Source: Stieleria sedimenti (GTDB taxonomy: Bacteria; Planctomycetota; Planctomycetia; Pirellulales; Pirellulaceae). Taken from it: a DNA stretch of 33,045 nt. The stretch spans positions 12,857-45,901 of the forward strand of contig NZ_JANZKV010000287.1 of NCBI RefSeq assembly GCF_025060895.1, written 5' to 3'. Shown piece by piece: positions 1 through 7,221 of the stretch (its first letter is position 1; every line of letters begins with the position of its first letter). Made by a program: the position numbers and the translations under genes. The notes under the pieces were generated by a model, which was given only the letters and a program-made list of their open reading frames with translations, had not been told where the DNA came from and made no database searches.

Positions 1-73
1 TAAAGCCTGTACACCAACACTCTTACCCGTGCCATTCGGGTCACCCACCCTCAGTGAAAAAGATGACAAAGCA

Positions 74-2059
74 CTAATCGTTGTTGGACATCCCGCTGGC
101 GGCCATGCGGCTCGACGCGATCAGATCGCGGTGGTGATACCACAAGCGATGCAACGAGATGAACAAGAACGCGTTGGCCACGAGCGAGCATAGCAAGAAC
201 ACGTTGACGTACGGGTTCGATCTGCCGATCGCGCCCGCGATCCCTGCTTGGTCGGCCGGCGGCACGCGGTTGCCCTGCCCCGGATCTCGCTGGCCAACGC
301 CGCCAGCGGCCCCGGTGCCGACAGCGTTCGGTCGATCAGCAGCCGCGCTGACGCCACCGACGGGCGTTCGAAACGCCCCCCCCGCCGCGACTCCGTCACC
401 AGCGAGCAAACGATCACTCGCACTCGGCTGGCCCGACAATGAATCGGCCGGCAGCGTCGTGCGGCCCCGCTCGGCGTCCAGTTTAGCCAGGCGTTCTTCT
501 TCCATGCGACGCTTTCGCCCGATCGTCAGCTCCCACTGTGTTTCCTCATCCACACGCTCTCCAAATCGATCCAAGACATAACGTTCCTTGTCGATCGGGT
601 TGCCGTACTTGTCATAGGACCAGGCCCCTGGAGGCAATCCATCGATGTCTTTCTGGGACAAACGCGGATCCACGTCCAGCCTGCGGGTGGAATGGTCCTC
701 TGAACCCCAAACGCCACTACCCGCGGTGGTTGTGACGCCATCGCGACTGGCGAAACGCGGATCCGTCGCCGCCGATCCGCCGGTGAATCCGCCCGGCGTC
801 CCCGGTTGAGACGTTCCGGCCGGTGGCTGAACTCCTGGCAGGTTCCATCCCGGCTGTCCCCCCGCCCCGACGCCTGCGGCCGGCCAGCGCCCCGGTGCGG
901 CCGCGTTGGCTGTCGTCTCGGCACTCGCCTGAGCGGCTTGCTGTTCCGCCAGATATTCTCGATAGCTGGCGTAGAGGTCGTTCACGAAGGCCTTGTCGCC
1001 CATCCGCGAATCCGTGGGCTGGATCCCAAACAATTGCCCCAGCTGAGCAATCTGTTGATAGGTCCAATTGGAGGGCACACTGGGAGGCGCCGTGTTGGTC
1101 GACGCGTTAACGCCGGCCGCCCCGGTGGAAGTCATCGAGCGGGGATCGGCGGCAGGAAATCCCAATGCCGAACCACCGGTCGCGGTCTGCCGCGACGCCG
1201 CCCCACCGGACAGATTCCCCGGATACAACAGATCTTGCTGCGCCGTCGTCCTGGCCGAGTTTGGGGAACCGAAGTTTTGCGAACTGTAATTTGGGGAATT
1301 GGCGGTCGGGGCAGTGGCGGCGTTCGAATGGGTACGATTGTTTGCATTGAAGACCGACAGATCGTAGTTGGCTTCTTGAGCGGTCGGTGGGCCGTAGACG
1401 GGGCGGTTTGTCGGACTGGGCGACGCCGTGGCCGGATTCCGTGCGAACTCGCTGCCGAAGGTGGCGTTGGAACCCGCCGTGTTGCCCTGGTCTGGCAACC
1501 GCACGCCGGATGGAAGACTGCCAAAGCCACGCGATGCCCCGCTGCCGCTGCTGCTTGGCGATGCCGTCGACTCTCGCGCGTTGGCCATCAATTGAGCTTC
1601 TCGACTTTGCGGATCCTGGGTGGCACCGACCGTTGCAATCGTGTTTCGGTTTGGGCTGCTGCGGAGGTCATTGGGCAGCATCGAAGACGACTGCCCGCCA
1701 AATGCGGTGGAACCCACCGGCTCGGTCGTCGGCCGTTTGACCCCGGACGTCGTCTCGGAAAGCCAAGCACGATCACGGGAGGTCGTGGGATCGGTTGTCG
1801 GGCCACCGGCTCGAGGCCCCACACGCTGCGTGTCGACACCGCCGGTAAAATTGGGCAAACTCATCGAAGCCGATGCGGACCCACCAACACCACGCGACGA
1901 CTCCGCTCGCGATTCAGACGCCCCAAACGCACCGGAGAGCGATGGCGGAATTTCAAATCCGCCGCTCGGCCCCTGCGCGACAAGCCGGGCAGGCGTGATC
2001 TGGAGGATCGAGATCAGTGCGGCAACGGCGACCATCAAATAACGAATGGTTTCGCCCAT
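74..2059 (-). CDS. Exported low-complexity Ser/Gly/Ala/Pro/Thr-rich protein with C-terminal membrane anchor, function unknown
   Basis: A 661-aa protein starting at an ATG (2057-2059). The N-terminus has a hydrophobic segment (about residues 6-28, ending near LVAQG) that looks like a signal peptide or anchor. Most of the chain (about 30-600) is low complexity, rich in Ser, Gly, Ala, Pro, Thr and Asn, with no recognisable catalytic motif. Two more ordered stretches are visible: one near 330-375 (helical, Gln/Ala-rich, with motif LGQLFGIQPTDS) and one near 465-530 (charged, with PRLSQKDIDGLPPGAWSYDK). A single membrane helix lies near the C-terminus (VNVFLLCSLVANAFLFISLH), followed by a short basic tail. 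The layout suggests an envelope protein with a long disordered periplasmic region. Its promoter must lie in the divergent region shared with the lipoprotein gene at 2397. I do not recognise a family. Confidence 0.75.
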   Translation of the reverse strand: MGETIRYLMVAVAALISILQITPARLVAQGPSGGFEIPPSLSGAFGASESRAESSRGVGGSASASMSLPNFTGGVDTQRVGPRAGGPTTDPTTSRDRAWLSETTSGVKRPTTEPVGSTAFGGQSSSMLPNDLRSSPNRNTIATVGATQDPQSREAQLMANARESTASPSSSGSGASRGFGSLPSGVRLPDQGNTAGSNATFGSEFARNPATASPSPTNRPVYGPPTAQEANYDLSVFNANNRTHSNAATAPTANSPNYSSQNFGSPNSARTTAQQDLLYPGNLSGGAASRQTATGGSALGFPAADPRSMTSTGAAGVNASTNTAPPSVPSNWTYQQIAQLGQLFGIQPTDSRMGDKAFVNDLYASYREYLAEQQAAQASAETTANAAAPGRWPAAGVGAGGQPGWNLPGVQPPAGTSQPGTPGGFTGGSAATDPRFASRDGVTTTAGSGVWGSEDHSTRRLDVDPRLSQKDIDGLPPGAWSYDKYGNPIDKERYVLDRFGERVDEETQWELTIGRKRRMEEERLAKLDAERGRTTLPADSLSGQPSASDRLLAGDGVAAGGAFRTPVGGVSAAADRPNAVGTGAAGGVGQRDPGQGNRVPPADQAGIAGAIGRSNPYVNVFLLCSLVANAFLFISLHRLWYHHRDLIASSRMAASGMSNND

Positions 2060-2396
2060 GACATTCTTCCCTGAACAAACGATTGGACTTCAAATCCGTT
2101 TCACGGCCAAACCCGATGAGCTGAGCTCTCAATAAGACCACCAAAACAGAACGCTAAACAGCTCAGACGCATTTCCGGCGCGTGTTTCATGACAAGGTAA
2201 CGGCACCGGCGGCCGAACGTAAAGAGAGGTTTCACAGCGTTGCCCGCCGGGCAGCGCTGTGAAGCATTTATTAGCGGAACACAGGGTAGACCGGATCAGC
2301 GGAGACCGATTCGTTGGACTCGCACCTGCCTTGGGGATTGATACATTGCAATCATTCTGCAAACGCCACTCCAACGGGCCGCCCGAGCCAAATCCG
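2060..2396. promoter_or_regulatory. Divergent intergenic region carrying a long palindrome
   Basis: This 337-bp gap separates two divergently transcribed genes and so must hold promoters for both. The one strong structure is the palindrome at 2231-2263, listed separately. I see no TPP-riboswitch consensus, although the downstream gene resembles thiamine-precursor binding proteins, and no convincing -35/-10 pair on either strand. Confidence 0.4.
2231..2263. repeat. 33-bp near-perfect palindrome
   Basis: The outer arms TTCACAGCG and CGCTGTGAA are perfect complements. The inner arms TGCCCG and CGGGCA also pair, with one T/G position between them and a single central C. The stem is about 16 bp. 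There is no T-run on either side, and it lies between divergent promoters, so an operator or a cruciform-forming repeat fits better than a terminator. Confidence 0.7.
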
Positions 2397-3368
2397 ATGA
2401 AGCCTCTGCAACTGTCCTACCTTGCCGTCCTTGTCATCCTGGCCGGATGCAACTCGACGCCCACGCCGTCACCCGAAGGCGGCACACCCATCCAGGTCCA
2501 ATTGAATTGGTATCCCGAAACCGAGCACGGGGGGTTATTCCAGGCCCTGGCTGACGGGTCCTACCAGGCCGAAGGGTTCGACGTGACGATTCAGCCGGGG
2601 GGACGGGCCACTCCGATCGGTCCTGAACTGGCGCTGGAGCGGGCCCAATTTGCGATCGCCAATGCGGACGACGTGATCGTCTATCGCCAGCAGGGGATCG
2701 ATGTCGTGGCGGTGATGGCTGCGATGCAAAACCACCCGCGTTGCATCCTGGCCCGCAAGGACAGCGGCGTGGAATCCTTTGCCGACCTGCGGGGAAAAAC
2801 GCTGCAACGCCAAGCCGGTCGCGCGTTCGTCGAATTCATGCGCTCCAAAGGGATCTTGGACGGGGTCAAAGAGGTGCCCTACCACGGCAGCATCGCCTCT
2901 CTGGTCGGGGATCCGAACATCGTGATCCAAGGCTACAGCTGTGCCGAACCCCTACTGGCCGAACAACAGGGGGTGCCGGTCAATACGTTGATGGTCAGCG
3001 AACTCGGGTTCAATCCCTACTCGAGCGTTCTGGTGACGACGGGAAAACTGATCCGCGAACAACCCGATCTGGTTCGGCGTTTCGTCGCAGTCACTCGCCA
3101 GGGCTGGCGCAACTATCTGACCGACGGCAGCCAAGGCAACGCGGCGATCTTGACCGTCAACGAAGAAGGCATGACGCCTGAAGCACTCGAGTTCGGAGCA
3201 AGGGTGATGCGCGACCTGGCGATGCCTGACGCGGCGGGTGTCGAAACGGTCGGCACGATGACCGCTCAGCGATGGAGCGAACTTTTCGAACAACTCACCG
3301 CGCTCGATCTGGTCGACCCAGAAAAGGTCCGGGTCGAAGACTGCTACACACTGGACTTCGTGGACTGA
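2397..3368 (+). CDS. ABC transporter substrate-binding lipoprotein, SsuA/THI5-like (NMT1 family)
   Basis: A 323-aa protein from the ATG at 2397. The reading frame is open back to 2259, but the downstream ATG is preferred because it opens a classical lipoprotein signal: basic Lys, hydrophobic LSYLAVLVILAGC, with lipobox L-A-G-C at residues about 16-19. The mature part begins the THI5-like fold with VQLNWYPETEHGG, followed by features typical of the family: a leading IQPGG element, a FAIANADDVI stretch, ESFADLRGKTL, and a C-terminal helical domain. Such proteins bind small ligands (pyrimidine precursors, sulfonates, nitrate-like compounds) for an ABC importer. No permease or ATPase gene lies next to it, so the ligand cannot be inferred from context. 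It is expected to be tethered to a membrane facing the periplasm. Confidence 0.85.
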   Translation: MKPLQLSYLAVLVILAGCNSTPTPSPEGGTPIQVQLNWYPETEHGGLFQALADGSYQAEGFDVTIQPGGRATPIGPELALERAQFAIANADDVIVYRQQGIDVVAVMAAMQNHPRCILARKDSGVESFADLRGKTLQRQAGRAFVEFMRSKGILDGVKEVPYHGSIASLVGDPNIVIQGYSCAEPLLAEQQGVPVNTLMVSELGFNPYSSVLVTTGKLIREQPDLVRRFVAVTRQGWRNYLTDGSQGNAAILTVNEEGMTPEALEFGARVMRDLAMPDAAGVETVGTMTAQRWSELFEQLTALDLVDPEKVRVEDCYTLDFVD

Positions 3369-3416
3369 ACGAAAAAGTCGCGCGGGGAATCGATCGAGAA
3401 TGCAACGCAACACCGC

Positions 3417-3932
3417 CTACTGCGGCGACGGACTCTCGGCCATCAGCCCCACGTCCCACTCCACCTTCCATGACCGGTTGCGGTAAACCATCTCTTGCAA
3501 CGAATCCAAATCTTCGGGATTGGTGACATAACCGTGAACCGATAACCGTTCATCCGTCTGCAGCGGCGGCGCGTGATAGGAGATCGTGACCAGTTCGTAT
3601 TGCGACTTGGATTTCACTTGAGAACGCAAACGATTCGCCTCGCGGACCCGGACTCGCGTTTCGTGAAGACCGTTTCGGTACGAATCCACGCCGATCACGA
3701 TCCCGGTCAATGTCGCGATGACAATCACCGCGGTCATGAGACGGCGTTCGTTGGTCCTTGTTTTCCCGCGACGAAAATACCAGATCACCGCTTCGAAAAT
3801 GGCGATCCCGAACGTCGCACCAAACCCGAATGCGGCAACCGGGCCGAACAAGTGGTATCCCAAAGCGACGAGCAGCAAGTTCAGCGCTGTCGCGCCGACG
3901 CAGATCATCAATTTGAAACGTGGTGTTTGCAT
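3417..3932 (-). CDS. Small membrane protein of unknown function
   Basis: A 171-aa protein if started at the ATG at 3930-3932, which is preceded by GAGGG about 11 nt upstream. An in-frame ATG six codons earlier (3950) is an alternative. The open frame extends to 4250, but the extra N-terminal part is Arg/Cys/His-rich and looks non-coding. Three hydrophobic segments are visible near residues 8-27, 30-52 and 66-83, followed by a soluble C-terminal region of about 85 residues with alternating charged and hydrophobic positions. No family is recognised. The 3-prime end lies 48 bp beyond the convergent lipoprotein gene. Confidence 0.6.
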   Translation of the reverse strand: MQTPRFKLMICVGATALNLLLVALGYHLFGPVAAFGFGATFGIAIFEAVIWYFRRGKTRTNERRLMTAVIVIATLTGIVIGVDSYRNGLHETRVRVREANRLRSQVKSKSQYELVTISYHAPPLQTDERLSVHGYVTNPEDLDSLQEMVYRNRSWKVEWDVGLMAESPSPQ

Positions 3933-3950
3933 AGAAACAGAGACCCTCAT

Positions 3951-4494
3951 GCCCTGCAAACAACTCGCAGGACACCCAATCGACTTCAGTGATACCACCC
4001 AGCAGATGAGATGACGGGCGAAAAACATTTTCGCGCTGAGTGGATGCTCATCCGGGTGAACGCGATAACCCTGTGATACAGCCGCAATCAATGTTTGGGA
4101 TCGCAACAGAAAACGGTGAAAAACCCGTTGCCGACAAAGATGATTGCCCATCCAAACACGACAAACCGTCCGCCGACGGCAACGGACGTGTGCCCCTGAG
4201 GGTTTTCCCCCGAACGTCGGCAGATGCCCGGATGCCGGCACGAGCCCCATGCCATCGACCTTGGCACTGAAACTGTTAGCGGAACGGCGCGAGCGGGCCG
4301 TCGTTTTAATCGGGATCTGCTGAGTCCATGGTGAGCCGCTGGCCGTCAGGCCTCGGGCGGGCGCCAGAATGCCCGGCCGCTTACGCGTCGCGGCTCACAA
4401 AACCGACAGCCCGCGAACCGTCCGGTCGCGTTTCAAAAACACCCCGCGTGGCGTCAAAGAAAATGGCATGGGGTGTTGGCCGGCTGAGGCCGAC
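3951..4494. other. Intergenic region, mostly repeat element A
   Basis: About 540 bp without a credible gene. The part from 3951 to about 4274 shows nothing I can name beyond scattered short ORFs with arginine- and proline-rich translations typical of shadow frames. From 4275 to about 4446 lies palindromic element A. A short inverted pair AACACCCC/GGGGTGTT (4438-4445 and 4470-4477) follows it. Confidence 0.6.
4275..4446. repeat. Dispersed palindromic element, copy A
   Basis: It begins with GTTAGCGGAACGGCGCGAGC (4275-4294), which matches both ends of copy B and the last bases of the window. The core (about 4294-4414) matches copy B at 18429-18548: positions 4328-4358 are identical over 31 bp to 18463-18493, and 4383-4414 over 32 bp to 18517-18548. 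Internally GTGAGCCGC (4331-4339) pairs with GCGGCTCAC, so the core can fold into a long hairpin. The right flank (about 4404-4441) is the reverse complement of the left part of copy B, with a few mismatches. The copy lies just beyond the 3-prime end of the WXG100 gene on that gene's strand. No transposase is present. Confidence 0.8.
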
Positions 4495-4511
4495 CTACCT
4501 GCCCAGGTAGG
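4494..4511 (-). terminator. GC-rich hairpin overlapping the WXG100 stop codon (possible terminator)
   Basis: CCTACCTG and CAGGTAGG pair perfectly around a 2-nt centre, and the TAG stop of the WXG100 gene lies inside one arm. There is no following T-run, so intrinsic termination is doubtful. The hairpin could instead affect mRNA stability or stop-codon accessibility. Confidence 0.35.
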
Positions 4512-4764
4512 CGTCAATTTGTTCCGCTTTGCGGAGCAGATACGGAATGTGTTGCTCGCTGGTCTTGACCAATCGAGAAAGCTGACGCAGTTGCTCGCTG
4601 AACTCGCCCGCAAATTTGCGTTGCTGTTCATCTCGCCACGTTTGCTCGAGCTGATTCATCTGCGTGCCCAGCGCCGTCGATCGCTCTTTCAACTCCTCGA
4701 CGAAACGATGCAGATGGGAAGCAAATTGTCGTAACTGTTCGGGATCAACGACGGCTTGATTCAT
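4495..4764 (-). CDS. WXG100-family small helical protein (type VII secretion-like)
   Basis: An 89-aa protein with the size and pattern of the WXG100 (ESAT-6-like) family: two amphipathic helices separated by a turn around residue 45, with TWRDEQQRKF at the position of the W-x-G turn. The glycine of the canonical motif is replaced (W-R-D), as in other divergent members. In Gram-positive bacteria such proteins are dimeric type VII secretion substrates or chaperones. In planctomycetes their export route is not established, and no EssC/FtsK-like ATPase is present here. The start lies 10 nt after the stop of the TPR gene, so the two are probably cotranscribed. The stop codon lies in a hairpin at 4494-4511. 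Confidence 0.8.
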   Translation of the reverse strand: MNQAVVDPEQLRQFASHLHRFVEELKERSTALGTQMNQLEQTWRDEQQRKFAGEFSEQLRQLSRLVKTSEQHIPYLLRKAEQIDAYLGR

Positions 4765-4774
4765 GGTCAGGTTC

Positions 4775-5668
4775 TCAGGACTTCGACGACGAGGAGGCTG
4801 CCTGAAGACGCTTCAGGTGCGCGTGATATTGTTGCCCGGTCGCATGCAATGACAACTTGTCGGCCAAGTCGCAAAGCAGTTTCAGGCTGGCGTGACGCAA
4901 GGATTCCGGCGCGACAACGGACCGTCGCAGCGCCACGGCGCGCAGCTCCTTCATTGCCGGCAAGTCTTTTCCCAGCGCGAGCAAACAGCGCGCACGCAGG
5001 AAATGCGCTTGCGGCGAAAATTCGTCCAATTCCAACAGGTGCCCCGCGTCGGCAAAGGACTCTTCGAACAACTCGGCGTCGAATTTCGCATCGGCCATCG
5101 CCAATCGCAATTGGATCTGAGACGGGTCTCGCGCCAACCGGGCGCGACACACTTCGATCCGTCGCATCGCCCAATCACTCCGACTTCGCTCCAACTCTCG
5201 ATCCGCCTCGGGCGTTTTCAGCCGCGACGCGAGATCACTGACCTCGCGGTATTGTTGCAAGGAGCGGGCCAGGATCGCCTCTTCCAACTGAAACAAGACG
5301 CGTTCGTCGTCGGGAAAGATCTGCGTGGCCTGTTGCAGCAACCGTTTGGCTTCCAACGGCCGATGTTCACTGCGATAGATACCGGCCAATTCCAAGAAGC
5401 CGTCCAAATCGGTCGGATTGGCTTTTAACTTGTGCTCCAATTCTTGGCGCCGTTCCAATTGAACGGTGCGGCGATGTTCCCGCTGATCGTCATCGAATTC
5501 CTCGTTCGGATCCACCACGTTTTTCCGCAGCAGCTCGCCGGGACTGACCGGGCGCCATCGGCCTCCGTCGAGCGGACTGAGATCGGGGTTGCCGGAGTCG
5601 ACCGTTGATTCACTGGATGGCGTTTGATCCCCGGCCGAGGAAGCGGTCGTCGTATCGGGATCGGGCAT
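4775..5668 (-). CDS. Tetratricopeptide-repeat protein upstream of the WXG100 gene
   Basis: A 297-aa protein from the ATG at 5666-5668. An in-frame TTG at 5686 would add six residues. The first 70 residues are acidic, Ser/Asp/Pro-rich and probably disordered. From about residue 75 on there are helix-turn-helix pairs of TPR type, for example ANPTDLDGFLELAGIYRSEH and SPQAHFLRARCLLALGKD, with the usual small/aromatic spacing. There is no signal peptide, so it is expected to be cytoplasmic. TPR proteins are protein-binding scaffolds. The 10-nt spacing to the WXG100 gene suggests a partner or chaperone role for that protein, which is inference. Confidence 0.75.
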   Translation of the reverse strand: MPDPDTTTASSAGDQTPSSESTVDSGNPDLSPLDGGRWRPVSPGELLRKNVVDPNEEFDDDQREHRRTVQLERRQELEHKLKANPTDLDGFLELAGIYRSEHRPLEAKRLLQQATQIFPDDERVLFQLEEAILARSLQQYREVSDLASRLKTPEADRELERSRSDWAMRRIEVCRARLARDPSQIQLRLAMADAKFDAELFEESFADAGHLLELDEFSPQAHFLRARCLLALGKDLPAMKELRAVALRRSVVAPESLRHASLKLLCDLADKLSLHATGQQYHAHLKRLQAASSSSKS

Positions 5669-5784
5669 TGGTTCACTGCGCGGCAAAAGAAAAGAGCATC
5701 GCCGCGGACCGCCGCGGACACTTCAGTGTGAACGCAAACGCGGCGGGATGCAAATCCCAACCGCTTTCCGCGTGGCGATGCCCC

Positions 5785-6147
5785 CTACCAGGGCGCTCGG
5801 ATGTAGTAGTAACCGAACTGGTCGGTGTGACTGGGCCACGGCGGCGTCGGCCGGAACGCCCCCCGCGGACCGGCACCGACACCGGGTGCGTTACGCCCGT
5901 ATTGGGAATTGACCGGGTACATCAAGTTCTGGCCCACACCCCACGAGTACGTTTGACGCACGTTGGCAGTCGGCGGAACGACGACGGCCAGGGGCTGGCC
6001 CCAGCTTTGTTGATAGTAACCGCCATGCCACGGATGGCTGACCGGGGGGCTCTTCTGAAACAGCCCCGGCCCCGCGGCGGTCGCGTCGGATTGCGAGGCA
6101 ATCGGAAGAGTCGCCAGGCACGCGACGAGTACGAATAGCGTACGCAT
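5785..6147 (-). CDS. Small exported Tyr/Gly/Pro-rich protein
   Basis: A 120-aa protein from the ATG at 6145-6147. The N-terminus is a clear signal peptide (MRTLFVLVACLATLPIASQS, cleavage near ATAAG). The mature part is rich in Gly, Pro, Tyr, Trp and Gln and ends in YYYIRAPW, without cysteine. Longer reading in this frame upstream (to 6516) is Thr/Arg-rich and lies antisense to nothing useful, so it is discarded. It follows the Cys-rich exported protein by 55 nt on the same strand and is probably in the same transcript. Function unknown. The composition suggests a surface or matrix component. Confidence 0.7.
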   Translation of the reverse strand: MRTLFVLVACLATLPIASQSDATAAGPGLFQKSPPVSHPWHGGYYQQSWGQPLAVVVPPTANVRQTYSWGVGQNLMYPVNSQYGRNAPGVGAGPRGAFRPTPPWPSHTDQFGYYYIRAPW

Positions 6148-6202
6148 GAGTTTGATCTCGGTGGGTGGAAGTGGATGGTTCGGTTCAGAACCGGCGTTAA
6201 AA

Positions 6203-6802
6203 TCAGCGTGGCAAACGCAACTTGTTCCAGTACAGATTGCTGATCGCTTGCTTGACCGGCGGATAGGAATAATGCACTTTCGTGCGATTGAGACCACGTC
6301 CGTTGTCGTAGTAGTTGTGGTACCGATTTGTGTGCTTGTACAGAAACTCGTGCGGATACAGCGGCTGGTACGTGTTAAACGTGTGCCCGACGAACTGCGG
6401 CACGGGAACCGGCGAGACGTACAATTGGGCGTTTGCGGTGTTGCAATTGCCGCCGGAGTAAAAATTGTAAAACAGATCCGAATGGTCGTATCGGCGGTCT
6501 TGGCAGACGCCGCCATTCACATCGCCGCATCCGCTGCGGAGCTTCCCGAGCACACCACCGCCGTTGACCCCACAGGTGCCGCTGGAACAGGTGCCGCTTT
6601 GGCAACTGCTACAGCCGCTGTCGCTGATCGAGGCCGAAGCCAGATCACCGATGTAGCCGCCGGAGGCCGGCAGCGCAGTATCGCTGACGACCTGACTGGC
6701 GACGATAAAGGATTCACCTTGCGCCATGGCGTTACCGGCCGAAGCGACGAGTGCCAGCACCGCGACGGCGCCGTAGAATTGATTTGTCAGTCGAAGTTTC
6801 AT
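6203..6802 (-). CDS. Small exported Cys-rich protein
   Basis: A 199-aa protein from the ATG at 6800-6802 with a typical signal peptide (KLRLTNQFYGAVAVLALVA, cleavage near AMA-QG). Residues about 60-100 hold a cysteine cluster with repeated CxxC/CSSGTC-type spacing (SDSGCSSCQSGTCSSGTCG, then single Cys at the CGD, VCQD and NCN sites). The C-terminal half is rich in Tyr, Asn and His (YNFYSGG, HNYYDNGRGLNR). The cysteines may form disulfides or bind metal after export. It is followed by a second small exported protein. I do not recognise a named family. Confidence 0.75.
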   Translation of the reverse strand: MKLRLTNQFYGAVAVLALVASAGNAMAQGESFIVASQVVSDTALPASGGYIGDLASASISDSGCSSCQSGTCSSGTCGVNGGGVLGKLRSGCGDVNGGVCQDRRYDHSDLFYNFYSGGNCNTANAQLYVSPVPVPQFVGHTFNTYQPLYPHEFLYKHTNRYHNYYDNGRGLNRTKVHYSYPPVKQAISNLYWNKLRLPR

Positions 6803-7221
6803 CCGGTGGTTCCTCCGAACCCGTGTTGTCAGCCATTGATTCCATTCTCGCCCGACCGCCGGATGCGATCCGCCGCCATTCCCTCTCGGCGGTAGCAGAC
6901 CACCCTAAACGGGATCCCCCGAAGGCGGCCGGCCGGATGCGGGCATTTCTTCTTCACACGGTTTGTTGTTTCGGCGGGATTGCCCGTTCGGCGATAGCCC
7001 GGAGCGTTGCGCTGGCGATTTCGGATCATTTCGGAGCATCGCTAACACCGGTGTCGACTGCATTTGCCTTTCGACCCGGCCAACCGCTAAAGTCTGCCGC
7101 CACTGCCTGTCTAGAATTTTCACCGTCTCTACCCTAACTTGGGCAAATCGGCGCGACCCTGCGACCGATGGAGAAGGTGAAGAACGCACCGTATCAATTT
7201 GTGTAAAAGGACCCCTATCGC
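6803..7221. promoter_or_regulatory. Divergent intergenic region upstream of the topoisomerase A gene
   Basis: A 419-bp gap between the exported-protein pair (-) and the topoisomerase genes (+). It must hold both promoters. The only site I can support is AAAGGA about 10 nt before the GTG at 7222, a plausible ribosome binding site. A weak TTGCCT-18 bp-TAAAGT pair (about 7065-7094) is visible but not convincing. No gene, repeat or structured RNA is apparent. Confidence 0.35.

Noticed and set aside
806-2074. 422-codon plus-strand frame opposite the first gene
   Set aside because: Arg/Gly/Trp-rich translation without domains. The opposite strand has a signal peptide, a C-terminal membrane helix and sensible composition.
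2264-2396. TPP riboswitch upstream of the THI5-like lipoprotein
   Set aside because: None of the conserved THI-box segments (such as CTGAGA or the ACCTGA-type element) could be found.
4328-4510. Small ORF starting MVSRWPSGLG inside repeat copy A, also at 18463 in copy B
   Set aside because: It exists only because the repeat contains an ATG, and the two versions diverge in different frames after the shared core. It is a repeat-derived artefact, not a gene.
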